64,000 bases of DNA from Mesorhizobium sp. CAU 1732 (GCF_039888675.1 NZ_JBDQQR010000002.1:756071-820070), one strand, 5' to 3'. Counted from the first letter of the stretch, positions 32,557-42,090 are shown. Translations and numbers: made by a program. The notes: a model not told the origin generated them from the letters alone.

Positions 32557-33618
32557 TCACTGTGTCAGCCAGACGTTCCAGCGCTCCTGAAGTTTCTCGG
32601 CGTTGGAGCGGCCTTCCTCGTCGACTTCCGCGTACCACTCTCCGTTCAGCTTGTAGGCCGTCTTGAAGTTCTCCGGGTAGGTCACGAGCCGGCGTGCCTT
32701 CTCCTCGGGCAGAAACGCCATCGCGGCGGTGTTGGCGGGAGCGAAGCCGGAGATTTCGGCCATCCTCGCCTGCTGCTTGGCGCGCGTGGCGTACTCGATG
32801 AACTTCATCGCGGTGTCCTTGTGCGGCGCGCCTTTGGGAACCGTCCAGTGTACGGCGTAGTACTTGGCCTGATTGAAGGTCAGGTCGAACGGGCGGCCTT
32901 CCGCCTGCAGCGCGTAGACGCGTCCATCGAAGTTCATGCCCATATCCGCGACGCCGGTGTTGAAAAGCTGGAGCGCGTCATTGCCTGACGTCCACCATTT
33001 GCGGATGTGCGGCTTCATCTCTTCCAGCTTCGCGAATGCCCGATCCACGTCGAGCGGATAGAGGTCTTCCATCGCAACGCCGTCTGCGAGCAAGGCTTCT
33101 TCCAGCGGTCCCTGAACGCCGATGAACGCCTGCAGCGTACGCTTTCCCGGAAACGCATCGACGTCCCAGAACTCGGCCCAGTTGGTCGGCCGCTTTTCCA
33201 GTTCGGTGCTGCTGGAAAGAAGGAACGACGCGGTGATATTTCCCACACCCCATGACGGGCGCAGACCTTCAGGTATGCCTTCGAGTTCCGCCTTGTCGAA
33301 CACGCTGTAGTCGATCGGCTCGAGATAGCCGAGCTTGTTCAGCATGATGCCGTCGGCTTCCGTCTTGAGGCTCAGGTCGAAATCGATCGTGTTGGATTCA
33401 ACGGCCAGCTTCAGCTTGTTGGCCGGAACTTCCGACTTAATGGCGCGAACGGTGAGGCCGGTTTCCTCCTCGAATGGCTTCACGAACGCTTCGATCTGCG
33501 CGTCGGCGAACGTGCCGCCGCTGATCATGATGATAAGGTCCTGTGCGTTTGCCGGCAGGGTCAGAAACGAGGCCAGCAGCAGCGGCGTCAGAGCGACGCC
33601 CGAAATCTTGGATTTCAT
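32557..33618 (-). CDS. ABC transporter periplasmic substrate-binding protein
   Basis: The 353 residues start with a signal peptide (MKSKISGVALTPLLLASFLTLPANA, cleaved before QDL) followed by a type-2 periplasmic binding protein fold. It begins LIIMISGGTFADAQIEAFVKPFEEETG, as in polyamine/iron-type binding proteins. The late block HWTVPKGAPHKDTAMKFIEYA is also typical. Ligand unknown; context (monooxygenase, sarcosine oxidase) suggests a small organic nitrogen or sulfur compound. Confidence 0.9.
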   Translation of the reverse strand: MKSKISGVALTPLLLASFLTLPANAQDLIIMISGGTFADAQIEAFVKPFEEETGLTVRAIKSEVPANKLKLAVESNTIDFDLSLKTEADGIMLNKLGYLEPIDYSVFDKAELEGIPEGLRPSWGVGNITASFLLSSSTELEKRPTNWAEFWDVDAFPGKRTLQAFIGVQGPLEEALLADGVAMEDLYPLDVDRAFAKLEEMKPHIRKWWTSGNDALQLFNTGVADMGMNFDGRVYALQAEGRPFDLTFNQAKYYAVHWTVPKGAPHKDTAMKFIEYATRAKQQARMAEISGFAPANTAAMAFLPEEKARRLVTYPENFKTAYKLNGEWYAEVDEEGRSNAEKLQERWNVWLTQ

Positions 33619-33654
33619 TTTTCTTGTTCCCTCTGTTTTTGTTTGACGCGGAAT

Positions 33655-34809
33655 TCAATCACTCACGATTTTCAGATCCTCGGGGTGAATCCACACCCCG
33701 ACCTTTTCTCCGGTTTCCAAGGGTTGATGGGCTGTGGTCGACGGTGTCTGGCAGCGGATTTCAAGGCCGCCGCAATCGACCCAGTAGCGGAAGCTCCCGC
33801 CCATGAAGATCGACCGGCTGACGGTGCCGTCGAGCATGCGTTTCATGCCGGGGGGCGGCGCGCTGGCCTGCGGCGCTATGACGACTGCTTCGGGGCGTAC
33901 CATCGCCTGAACAGGGGCTCCCATCCCCGGTTCCTTGGCCGTGGACACATGAAGTAAAGCGCCGGTGGCGGTCTTGAGCACAAGCGTTGCCCCGTCCTTG
34001 CCGGCGACCACTCCGGGTATGAAGACCGACTCGCCGATGAACCGGGCGACGAAACCGTTTGCCGGATCGTCATAAATTTCCTTCGGACGGCCAAGCTGTA
34101 CGAGTTCGCCATTGTGCAGGACGGCGATGCGATCCGACATCGTCAGCGCCTCGCCCTGGTCATGCGTGACATAGACGACCGTGGTCGCCAGTTCCTCGTG
34201 CAGTATCTTCAGCTCGATCTGCATTTCCTCGCGCAGGTTTCGGTCCAGCGCGCTGAGAGACTCGTCCATGAGCAGCAGCGGCGGGCTCGAAACGATGGCC
34301 CTCGCGAGCGCCACGCGCTGCTGCTGGCCGCCGCTGAGTTGCGACGGGAAACGGGCGGCAAAACTCGACATACGCACCTTTTCCAGCGCGTTGCCGATCA
34401 TCTGCTTCTTGTCACCGTCACTCACGCCACGTGCGTCGAGCGGATAAGCGAGGTTCTGGCGAACCGTCATGTGAGGAAACAGCGCATAGCTCTGGAAGAC
34501 GACGCCCTGGTCGCGGCGGTGCGGCGGGACGCGATTGAGGTCGCGGCCCGCGACCTTGATCGAGCCCGAGGTCGGGTGTTCGAAACCCGCAAGCAACATG
34601 AGCAGCGTCGACTTGCCGGACCCGCTCGGCCCCAGCAGCGTCAGGAACTCACCCGGCTCGATCGTCAGGTCCAGCGAGGATACGGCGGCGACCTCGCCGT
34701 ACTTCTTCGTGACCTCCCGGAATTCTACCGCTGCGCCGCCGGTATGCCGCGCAGCGTTGGCTTCAACCGTCTTAATGGCCTCGACGGGTCTGACGATGTT
34801 CATGTTCAC
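33655..34809 (-). CDS. ABC transporter ATP-binding protein (PotA-like)
   Basis: The 384 residues have Walker A GPSGSGKST, signature LSGGQQQRVALARA, Walker B LLLMDES, the H-loop VTHD and a C-terminal TOBE domain of the kind that regulates polyamine/iron/thiamine-type importers. It drives the fused permease encoded two genes downstream. It is the second gene of the run, 66 bp after the monooxygenase gene. MNMNIV allows starts at 34809 or 34803. Confidence 0.93.
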   Translation of the reverse strand: MNMNIVRPVEAIKTVEANAARHTGGAAVEFREVTKKYGEVAAVSSLDLTIEPGEFLTLLGPSGSGKSTLLMLLAGFEHPTSGSIKVAGRDLNRVPPHRRDQGVVFQSYALFPHMTVRQNLAYPLDARGVSDGDKKQMIGNALEKVRMSSFAARFPSQLSGGQQQRVALARAIVSSPPLLLMDESLSALDRNLREEMQIELKILHEELATTVVYVTHDQGEALTMSDRIAVLHNGELVQLGRPKEIYDDPANGFVARFIGESVFIPGVVAGKDGATLVLKTATGALLHVSTAKEPGMGAPVQAMVRPEAVVIAPQASAPPPGMKRMLDGTVSRSIFMGGSFRYWVDCGGLEIRCQTPSTTAHQPLETGEKVGVWIHPEDLKIVSD

Positions 34810-34875
34810 GGCACTATCCTTCTTCTGTCAGCAGGGTCTGCTCCTCCCGAGCAATGCCTCCGCAACACTCGGCCA

Positions 34876-36111
34876 TCACGTCACGTAGTTCGAAGGAGGC
34901 TCGACGCCGCCCAGAACGTATCCGCCGATCTGGCGAAGCTTCACGTCCTGCGAGTCATGGGTGCTGAGTGTGCGCGCATTGCGCCAGAAGCGGTCGAAGC
35001 GGAACGCGTTCGACGTCGACATGCCGCCGCACAGGCGGTGCAGGTCGGTCGATGCGGTGAGCGCAGCATCGACGATCGCGACCTTGGCCTGCATCATCGC
35101 CAGCGAGACGTCGGCGCGTTTGCCTGCGCCCTTCGAGAATTCCGCGACCGCACGCGCGGCTTCACGGTTGGCTGCGCGCGCGGCGTTGAGCTGGCTCGAG
35201 ATGCGCCCGACATGGAATTGCATGATCGGGTCTTCGGTTGCATCCTTCCAGTCGGGGTTGAACGGACGGACGCGCGTGCGAACGTAGTCGCACATTTCTT
35301 CGAGCGCGCCGTAGCCCATGCCGAGGATCATCGCCGACATCACCACCTGCGTGGCGGGTCCGCTCACATTGTTCATCGCCGCCGGGTCCGACCGCCCATC
35401 CTTTCCCGGCCAGTGGCTGCCATCAGCGACAAAAACATTCTCGAACGTCACCGAGCCACTGCCGGTCGCGCGCTGGCCCATATTGTCCCAGTCGTGGTTA
35501 ATCGTCACGCCTTCGCTTTCGAGATCGACCAGCGCCCAGTGCAGGCCGCCTTCCTCGACGGACGGGAATCCATCCATCAGGACCGGCGCGACGCCGTAGC
35601 GCGCGCCTTCGGAACCGGTGGCGAAGTACTTTTTGCCGGTAAGGCGAACGCCGCCCTCGACCGGCGTGCACTTCATCTGAAAGCTGAAGCGCTTCTTGGT
35701 CGGCTCGGCCGCCGGCGAACAGAAGCGCACGCCGTCATCGAGGATTTCACGCAGCAGACTTTCCTTACGTTCCGGCGAGAGATTGTTGCTCGACATCAGG
35801 TCGAAGCACAGCCCGCGGTGCACGTTGAAAATCTGCGCGGTCGAGCTTTCGCCGGCCGCCAGCTCCAGAAATATCTCGGTGACCGCTTCGATGTGCTCGA
35901 GCGGGTTAGCGCCGATGACGCCGCCCAGTGCCTCGGGCAGGCCGATCGCGCTCAGGCCCGCTTCGTGGATCAGCCTCATATTGTCCGTCGGATAGCCGCC
36001 TTCGCGATCGACATCGGCGGCCGTCTTGCGAAATTCGGCCCGCACCTGGCGTGCTGCCTCAACAAGTTCGGCAACCGTTTTCGTGGTTTTTTTTTGCGGC
36101 TTGTCCAGCAT
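34876..36111 (-). CDS. acyl-CoA-dehydrogenase-fold flavin-dependent monooxygenase (DszC/SfnC-like)
   Basis: The 411 residues have the acyl-CoA dehydrogenase fold, but the C-terminal block (RFWRNARTLSTHDSQDVKLRQIGGYVL) resembles DszC/SfnC-type FMNH2-dependent monooxygenases rather than the CoA enzymes. It would oxygenate a small substrate using reduced flavin supplied by a partner reductase. A flavin reductase gene lies 1.2 kb away across a LysR gene. The start at 36111 (MLDKPQKK) has GAGGA 5 nt upstream; 36117 is alternative. It leads the importer operon. Confidence 0.8.
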   Translation of the reverse strand: MLDKPQKKTTKTVAELVEAARQVRAEFRKTAADVDREGGYPTDNMRLIHEAGLSAIGLPEALGGVIGANPLEHIEAVTEIFLELAAGESSTAQIFNVHRGLCFDLMSSNNLSPERKESLLREILDDGVRFCSPAAEPTKKRFSFQMKCTPVEGGVRLTGKKYFATGSEGARYGVAPVLMDGFPSVEEGGLHWALVDLESEGVTINHDWDNMGQRATGSGSVTFENVFVADGSHWPGKDGRSDPAAMNNVSGPATQVVMSAMILGMGYGALEEMCDYVRTRVRPFNPDWKDATEDPIMQFHVGRISSQLNAARAANREAARAVAEFSKGAGKRADVSLAMMQAKVAIVDAALTASTDLHRLCGGMSTSNAFRFDRFWRNARTLSTHDSQDVKLRQIGGYVLGGVEPPSNYVT

Positions 36112-36273
36112 CGTCATCCTCGCTCTGCGACCTGCCGGTACAATGGATTTCGTACGGCCCGGCTTTGATGAGGAAATGCTGTCGCAACATGTGGTGGGCT
36201 TCAAACGACCAATTTGCATACGCCTATTGCGTTTGAGAATACCGCCCATACGGGAAACTCAGGTAGGATTTTT

Positions 36274-37161
36274 CTACTCAAACTTCTGATTCAAAAGCCA
36301 TTTCCGGAAGGTCGAGATCGCCTGGGAGCTGCGCCGGTCTGGTCTCAAAATAAGCAGATAGGTGAAATCCATAGCAACTGTGCCGGCAAACATCTCCTGC
36401 AGATCTCCACGCTGCAACTCCGCCTTCACAAACAGCCTCGGCAGAAGTGCGAGGCCGGAGCCGGCGAGAGCCGCGTCCGTGCCGTACTGAAACTGCTCCA
36501 GGTGCCATCCTGCCATCGGCGCGGGATGCTCGACCCCCGCCGACGTCAGCCATTGCTGCCACGCGCTCGACAGGGGCGAGATGTGGATGAGCTGCGCGCG
36601 GCTCATATCCGCCAGCGTGCGTATGTTGGCGCGACGGATGTACTCCTTGCTGCCGACGACGATGGCCGGCGACGTGAACAGCGGGTCCGCGGTCATGCCC
36701 GGCCACGGGATGCTGCCCATGTTGATCGCCATGTCGAGGTTCGTCTCGGCAAGGTTGAACGCAGCGCTCTTGGTCACGAGGTCGACGGTAATTCCGGGGT
36801 GCAGGCGATGGAACTCGACGAGGGCCGGAATGAGGACGCGCGATGCCAGCGTCGGCGTGCAACTGATGCGAATGACGCTCCGGCCATCCTGGAAGTTCAC
36901 CATGTTGGCAGTTGAGGTGCTCAGCAGTTCCAGTGCTTCCACGACTTCGGGCAGGAATTTCTCGCCCGCTTCGGTGAGGATGAGATTGTGCGGCAGTCGT
37001 TCAAAGAGCTGCACGTTGATCTGGTCTTCGAGCACCTTGATCTGGCGGCTGACCGCGCTTTGCGTCAGCGCAAGCTCATTGGCGGCGCGGCTGAAACTCA
37101 GATGCTTGGCGACGGATTCGAAAGCGACCAGCGAACCTATGGACGGGATGAAGCGGCGCAT
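36274..37161 (-). CDS. LysR-family transcriptional regulator
   Basis: The 295 residues have an N-terminal winged HTH (FSRAANELALTQSAVSRQIKVLEDQINVQLFER) of the GcvA-like branch and a periplasmic-binding-protein-like effector domain. It lies between the monooxygenase/importer operon, which continues on its own strand 162 bp downstream, and the divergent flavin reductase 101 bp upstream. It probably controls both. The 162-bp gap before the monooxygenase contains short inverted segments but no operator I can define. Confidence 0.88.
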   Translation of the reverse strand: MRRFIPSIGSLVAFESVAKHLSFSRAANELALTQSAVSRQIKVLEDQINVQLFERLPHNLILTEAGEKFLPEVVEALELLSTSTANMVNFQDGRSVIRISCTPTLASRVLIPALVEFHRLHPGITVDLVTKSAAFNLAETNLDMAINMGSIPWPGMTADPLFTSPAIVVGSKEYIRRANIRTLADMSRAQLIHISPLSSAWQQWLTSAGVEHPAPMAGWHLEQFQYGTDAALAGSGLALLPRLFVKAELQRGDLQEMFAGTVAMDFTYLLILRPDRRSSQAISTFRKWLLNQKFE

Positions 37162-37262
37162 CGCAATTCCTTATCCTTATGGGCCAATGCAAATATGTCG
37201 TTTTACCCGTACAGCCAAATGCTGGGAGATTGCCATCGTGGAATTCGGCAGGAGACGCCACG

Positions 37263-37823
37263 ATGACAACCATGACGACGGTGAGTGCGCAGGCCTTTCG
37301 GGACGGCATGGCAAGGCTCGGCGCGGCAGTGAATATCGTCACCACCCATGGGCCGGCTGGCATGTATGGGTTGACCGCATCATCGGTCTGCAGCGTGACG
37401 GACGCGCCGCCGACGCTTCTCGTCTGCATGAAGCGGGCGAGCGGTCTGCGTGACTTCTTCGTCACGAACGGGTCGCTGTGCGTGAACGTCCTCGCCGCCG
37501 ATCACCAGAACCTGTCCGGGATATTCGCCGGCATGACCGATCTGAACATGGAGGGCCGGTTCACGACTGGCGAATGGCGAACGATGGTCTCTGGCGCTCC
37601 TGCCCTATCGGGCGCCATAGCCTGTTTCGATACAGCCATCGTGCGTACGATAGAGGTTGGAACCCACACCATTTTTCTATGCGAAGTGCTCGATGTAGAG
37701 CTTGGTGAGACGCCCATTGGTCTGGTCTACTTTCAACGAAAGTACCATCACTTGCGCGACTCTGCGGATCCGGACCTCAAATTGCCGGTGTTGGCGAATG
37801 GCAAATCAAGTGCTGTTGCATAG
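37263..37823 (+). CDS. flavin reductase (HpaC/RutF-like)
   Basis: NAD(P)H:FMN oxidoreductase of the flavin reductase-like family, 186 residues. It has FRDGMARLGAAVNIVTT, GLTASSVCSVTDAPPTLLVCMKR, LCVNVLA, EGRF and the C-terminal LVYFQRKYHHL, all standard for the group that feeds reduced flavin to monooxygenases. Likely partner is the DszC-like protein encoded nearby. The start at 37263 has GGAGA 7 nt upstream. Confidence 0.9.
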   Translation: MTTMTTVSAQAFRDGMARLGAAVNIVTTHGPAGMYGLTASSVCSVTDAPPTLLVCMKRASGLRDFFVTNGSLCVNVLAADHQNLSGIFAGMTDLNMEGRFTTGEWRTMVSGAPALSGAIACFDTAIVRTIEVGTHTIFLCEVLDVELGETPIGLVYFQRKYHHLRDSADPDLKLPVLANGKSSAVA

Positions 37824-37901
37824 AAACCGGAAAGGGTTCCGAACACGAACCGTCTGTCTCGTTCCACCCCGACTCAGATGGGCCATACTGTCGCCGGATT
37901 G

Positions 37902-38519
37902 CTAGAAATCGCGGCATTCGGTGTTTGCTCGATAACGCAAGCCGTCAATGAGCAGGGCTACCATACGCCTCGCCTCTGCGCCCTGCCCCTCGCTTGCAGC
38001 CGCTGCCAATCGCATGGCTGCAGGTAGCAAGACTGCTGCATCGACATCCCCACCAATGTCGCCAGCCGCCGCAGCATCATCCAGCAGACCCCTTAGCGCG
38101 GGTGTGAGCTGACCCATAACGTAGTTCGGGAGGGCCTCGTATGCAGGGTCTCCTGAATGGAGTGCCGGTCCCAGCCCTCTCTTGGTTCCAGCAAGGTCTA
38201 CTAGCCGTTGCACCCAGGTCGATAGCGCCTCGATCGGTGCCAGCTCCTTGCGAAGGATTGCGGCCGCTTCGACGCAATCGTCCACCTCTCGCTGAATGAT
38301 CGCTCTGATAAGATCAGATCTCTGCGGGAAATGACGATAGATGGTGCCGACCCCGACGCCCGCTTCGACAGCGATCGTCCGCATCGGTGCATCGACTCCC
38401 ATTCTATCGAAGACGGCGACTGCAGCTTTGAGAACCGTATCGACGTTGCGTTGTGCATCGGCTCTCTTCGGTTTTTCCGCCCTTTCATCATGACGTGATT
38501 TCACATCATCCGACGCCAT
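37902..38519 (-). CDS. TetR-family transcriptional regulator
   Basis: The 205 residues have an N-terminal TetR HTH (MRTIAVEAGVGVGTIYRHFPQRSDLIRAI) and a ligand-binding C-terminal domain ending in GLRYRANTE. This resembles repressors placed next to aldo/keto reductases or SDRs in Rhizobiales. AAGGAG precedes ATG 38519. It is divergent from the aldo/keto reductase at 38631, and the 111-bp gap contains two palindromic operators, so it should repress both itself and the reductase. Confidence 0.88.
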   Translation of the reverse strand: MASDDVKSRHDERAEKPKRADAQRNVDTVLKAAVAVFDRMGVDAPMRTIAVEAGVGVGTIYRHFPQRSDLIRAIIQREVDDCVEAAAILRKELAPIEALSTWVQRLVDLAGTKRGLGPALHSGDPAYEALPNYVMGQLTPALRGLLDDAAAAGDIGGDVDAAVLLPAAMRLAAAASEGQGAEARRMVALLIDGLRYRANTECRDF

Positions 38520-38538
38520 ATCGATTACTCCTTGCAAG

Positions 38539-38577
38539 CGGAACAATGTTCCGTATATAAGCGGACGAGTGTTCCGT
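38539..38577. promoter_or_regulatory. twin palindromic operators between tetR and the aldo/keto reductase
   Basis: CGGAACAATGTTCCG (38539-38553) is a near-perfect palindrome with 6-bp arms and a 3-bp centre. A second copy, CGGACGAGTGTTCCG (38562-38576), has one degenerate half. The centres are 23 bp apart, about two helical turns, with TGTTCCGTAT repeated exactly. Placement and form fit a TetR dimer site pair covering the divergent promoters. Confidence 0.75.
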
Positions 38578-38630
38578 ATTGGACTTTATCCGGTCCTTGG
38601 GAACTTGGCCAGTCATGACAGGAGTTCAAT

Positions 38631-39665
38631 ATGAAGTATCGCCCGCTCGGGAGAACCGGCATCAAAGTCAGCCCTTATTGTCTGGGCACCATGATGTTCG
38701 GAAAACTCGCTAATGCGGACCATGACGAGTGCATCGCCATGGTTCACAAAGCGCTCGACTTTGGCATCAACTTTGTGGACACGGCCGACGGCTACAGTCA
38801 GGGGGAGTCGGAGGTTATCGTCGGCGAGGCCCTGAAGGGCAAACGCGATAACGTGGTGCTCGCCACAAAGGTGTTCATGCCCATGGGCGACGATCCGAAC
38901 CAGCGTGGCAGTTCGCGGCGCTGGATAACGACAGCGGTTGAAGCCTCACTTCGCCGGCTTCAGACCGACCATATAGACCTCTACCAGATCCACCGGCTGG
39001 CGCCGGACACCGATATGGATGAAACGCTGTCGGTTCTCACCGACCTGGTCCGTGCCGGCAAGATCAGAACGTTCGGGGCCTCGACCTTTCCTGCTTCCGA
39101 GATCGTTGCAGCGCAGTGGGCCGCCGAACGTTGGGGGCTCGGACGCTTCCGCACCGAGCAGCCACCGTACTCAATCCTCAACCGGTCCATCGAACGCGAA
39201 GTGCTGCCCACCTGTCAGCATTATGGCATGGGGGTTATGGCGTGGAGCCCGTTGGCCAAAGGCATGCTCACGGGCAAGTATCGCAAGGGAAAGCAACAGC
39301 CCGACTCTCTACGCGTGAAGTTTTTCCCCAAGGCGATGTCCGACGAAGGAAGTCTTACGGCAATCGAGGAATTGCTACCACTCGCCGATAGCGCCGGCAT
39401 TTCGCTGATGCATATGGCCCTCGCTTTCGTGACCTCTCATCCTGTGATCACCTCCGCGATAATCGGGCCCCGTACGATGGAGCAATTGGATGGATTGCTG
39501 GCCGGCGCGGAGGTCACATTGAGTGATGAAATACTCGATCGGATCGACGAGATTGTCCCGCCAGGAACGGACCTGGCCCCCCTCGAGGGTTCGGCCTATT
39601 CGCCACCCTCCATCGCGCAACCTTCGCTGCGACGTCGACCATCAGCGGAGAGGGCGGCAGCCTGA
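38631..39665 (+). CDS. aldo/keto reductase
   Basis: NADPH-dependent carbonyl reductase with a TIM-barrel fold, 344 residues. It shows MKYRPLGRTGIKVSPYCLGTM, the catalytic Asp/Tyr in DTADGYSQGESE, LATKV (Lys), DLYQIHR and the C-terminal AIIGPRTMEQLDG. Substrate probably a toxic or catabolic aldehyde or ketone; not predictable. It is controlled by the divergent TetR. A T-tailed terminator follows 40 bp downstream. Confidence 0.92.
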   Translation: MKYRPLGRTGIKVSPYCLGTMMFGKLANADHDECIAMVHKALDFGINFVDTADGYSQGESEVIVGEALKGKRDNVVLATKVFMPMGDDPNQRGSSRRWITTAVEASLRRLQTDHIDLYQIHRLAPDTDMDETLSVLTDLVRAGKIRTFGASTFPASEIVAAQWAAERWGLGRFRTEQPPYSILNRSIEREVLPTCQHYGMGVMAWSPLAKGMLTGKYRKGKQQPDSLRVKFFPKAMSDEGSLTAIEELLPLADSAGISLMHMALAFVTSHPVITSAIIGPRTMEQLDGLLAGAEVTLSDEILDRIDEIVPPGTDLAPLEGSAYSPPSIAQPSLRRRPSAERAAA

Positions 39666-39703
39666 GACAGTCTCTATTGCCCAATGCATGATGTTCGACA
39701 GAG

Positions 39704-39728
39704 GGCCCTGGCATTGCCGGGGCCTTTT
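39704..39728 (+). terminator. rho-independent terminator after the aldo/keto reductase
   Basis: GGCCCTGG-type arm (39704-39711) pairs with CCGGGGCC (39717-39724) around CATTG, followed by TTTT. It separates the aldo/keto reductase from the convergent histidine kinase gene. Confidence 0.75.
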
Positions 39729-39826
39729 GTCACTCTGCTTCCGCCCGGCGGTACCAGTATGCCTGCTCATGCCGCTGAGAACTTACACGCCATCGCAGAC
39801 CTGTCGCGATCCAGCCGACGCAGGCT

Positions 39827-41248
39827 TTAGGCCGGCAAGACGATAGCGGCCCTGAGGCCGGGCTCGCGGGGCGAGAGAATGATGTCGCCGCCATGCTGGC
39901 GCGCGATGGCGCGGGAGATCGACAAGCCGAGCCCGACGCCGCCGGTCTCGCGCGAGCGCGATCCCTCAAGCCGGAAGAATGGTGCAAACACCTCCTCCGT
40001 CTTGTCGATCGGGATGCCTGGGCCATCGTCATCGACCACAATCTCGATCGCAGTTGCATTCGTCTGCAACCGCACCTCGGCGTGCCCCCCATACCGCACG
40101 GCATTTTCGACGAGATTTCGGATCGTGCGGCGCAGACCGTCCGGCCGGCAGCGGTAAGTGATGCGCTCTCCAGCAATGAACCGCACCGGCTGCCCGATTT
40201 CGGCAAGATCCTCGCAAACGCTTTCGACGAGGGCGGAAAGATCGATCGTTCGCGTCTCTTCCAGAGTCGATTCCTGCCGCGCCAGCGCGAGCGTCGCCTC
40301 GATCATCGCCTGCATCTCGTCGATCGTGGCCAACATGCGCTCTTGGAGCTCGGCATCTTCGACCAGTTCGGCGCGTAAGCGCAATGTTGTCAGCGGCGTT
40401 CGAAGGTCGTGCCCGATCGCACCCAGCATTCGCGTTCGGTCGGTCACGAAACGGTGCAGCCGCTCCTGCATCAGGTTGAACGCCTCGGCAGTGCGGCGAA
40501 TGTCGTTCGGCCCGCTTTCGCGAAGCGGCAGTACGGCTTCGCCGCGGCCGAGCGTTTCGGCAGCCTTCGTCAATCTGCCCAAGGGCCGGGCGATCCGGCG
40601 TACGGTCATGGCGCCGATCAGCGCAACGAGCACAGCCGTCAGTGCGAGCGCGAAAGGCAGGTGCGTTGACCAGATCGACGGTAGCCGCTTGTAGTAAGCG
40701 ACATTGAGCGCTCGCCCATCGCCAAGCGGCATGATCAGGCCAGCGCCCTCCCGGTTTGCGAAATCGAGCGTCGTCGCGGACGGCGCAAAGCGCGCGACAT
40801 GGGTCGACGTCAGGATGGCACCATCGGCAAACAACTCCGGTCCGGCTCCTGCGGGCAGCGGCGTCATGTAAGCGGGAGCGGTATCGGCGAAATCCGGCGC
40901 TGAGCCGTTCAAAAGCGCGCCGAGCGGTATTTCGAACTGGTGAAACGCTTCCGTCACCCATTCTTCGGGCGAGCGGGCCGGCTCCTGCGAAATCCAGAAT
41001 CGGGTGAAATCAGTGCTGTTGACCCTTGCGATGTCGTCGTCGAACCCGGCAGGAACGGCCTCCACAAGATGCGCTACGGCCTGCGCCCGACTGGCAAGTT
41101 CCGTCCGCACGGTCGTATAGAGATCGGTGCGGAACTTATCCCACGAAATACCCAGGCCGATGAATTGCGACACGAAGAGCGCAAGCAACATCGACACGAG
41201 TAGCTGAATCGAGAGGCTCTTTCGCCAGAAGGTCAGGAGACGCTTCAC
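39827..41248 (-). CDS. two-component sensor histidine kinase
   Basis: Membrane kinase of about 473 residues: an N-terminal transmembrane helix, a periplasmic domain of about 150 residues, a second helix near 195-215 and a HAMP segment. The HisKA box has His280 in IGHDLRTPLTTLR, and the HATPase domain shows NLVENAVRYG, DDGPGIP and GVGLGLSIS. The GTG start at 41248 overlaps the response-regulator stop as GTGA. Its signal is unknown; the neighbouring periplasmic molybdoenzyme suggests an aromatic or aldehyde cue. Confidence 0.88.
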   Translation of the reverse strand: MKRLLTFWRKSLSIQLLVSMLLALFVSQFIGLGISWDKFRTDLYTTVRTELASRAQAVAHLVEAVPAGFDDDIARVNSTDFTRFWISQEPARSPEEWVTEAFHQFEIPLGALLNGSAPDFADTAPAYMTPLPAGAGPELFADGAILTSTHVARFAPSATTLDFANREGAGLIMPLGDGRALNVAYYKRLPSIWSTHLPFALALTAVLVALIGAMTVRRIARPLGRLTKAAETLGRGEAVLPLRESGPNDIRRTAEAFNLMQERLHRFVTDRTRMLGAIGHDLRTPLTTLRLRAELVEDAELQERMLATIDEMQAMIEATLALARQESTLEETRTIDLSALVESVCEDLAEIGQPVRFIAGERITYRCRPDGLRRTIRNLVENAVRYGGHAEVRLQTNATAIEIVVDDDGPGIPIDKTEEVFAPFFRLEGSRSRETGGVGLGLSISRAIARQHGGDIILSPREPGLRAAIVLPA

Positions 41249-41970
41249 AATGCCGAGACCTCCGGCATGAAGCTGTAGCCACCGCCGCGATGAGTCTGGA
41301 TGATCGAAGGGTTCTTCGGATCGCATTCGATCTTGCGGCGCAGCCGGCTGACCTGGTTGTCGATCGAACGATCGAACGGTTCCGCCTCGCGTCCCGCCGT
41401 CAGGTCGAGCAACTGGTCTCTGGTCAAAACGATGCCCGGACGTTCGACGAAGACCTTCAACAGCCGGAACTCGGCCGTGGAAAGCGGGATGCCGACGCCG
41501 TCCTCACCTTGCAGTTCCCGTCGTCCGAAATTGAGCACCCACCGATCGAAACGCATCGACCCGGTGCGCCGGACGGATCTTTGCGGCGGCAGGCTGTTTG
41601 CCCTGCGCAGCACGGCCTTGATCCGCGCCAAAAGTTCTCGTGAGGAGAAGGGCTTGACGAGATAGTCGTCAGCGCCGAGTTCAAGGCCGATTACGCGATC
41701 CGTCTCGTCGGCTTTCGCAGTCAGAAAAATGATCGGCACGTTGGCGCCCGCCCCCGCACGAAGTTCGCGGCATAAGGTAAGGCCGTCTTCTCCGGGCATC
41801 ATGATGTCGAGCACGACGATGTCGGGCGCGCCTCTTTCGAACAGCCGGCGAAGCGCCGTGCCGTTTTCCGCAGTGCTGACGCGGTAGCCCTGCTGATGGA
41901 GATACTTGCCGACGAGATCGCGGATATCGCGATGGTCGTCGACGACGGCGATGTGTGGCACTGGCTCCAT
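41245..41970 (-). CDS. OmpR-family response regulator
   Basis: The 241 residues have a receiver domain (DDHRDIRDL, phospho-Asp55 in VLDIMMPGEDG, Lys in DYLVKPF) and a winged-helix DNA-binding domain (STAEFRLLKVFVERPGIVLTRDQLL). GAGG lies 6 nt before ATG 41970. It is transcribed with the kinase and away from the molybdoenzyme genes. A triple direct repeat in the shared upstream region is a plausible binding site. Confidence 0.93.
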   Translation of the reverse strand: MEPVPHIAVVDDHRDIRDLVGKYLHQQGYRVSTAENGTALRRLFERGAPDIVVLDIMMPGEDGLTLCRELRAGAGANVPIIFLTAKADETDRVIGLELGADDYLVKPFSSRELLARIKAVLRRANSLPPQRSVRRTGSMRFDRWVLNFGRRELQGEDGVGIPLSTAEFRLLKVFVERPGIVLTRDQLLDLTAGREAEPFDRSIDNQVSRLRRKIECDPKNPSIIQTHRGGGYSFMPEVSAL

Positions 41971-42090
41971 GACTGGCCTCGAATGCTGAATAGGCCTTCG
42001 CTTATATCGTCGTCCTGCCGCGAATGCGCGGACGAAACTGTATCCGTTTGTAACGGGATGGCGGCACTGCGCCGCGTCGGGCTCCGCGAC

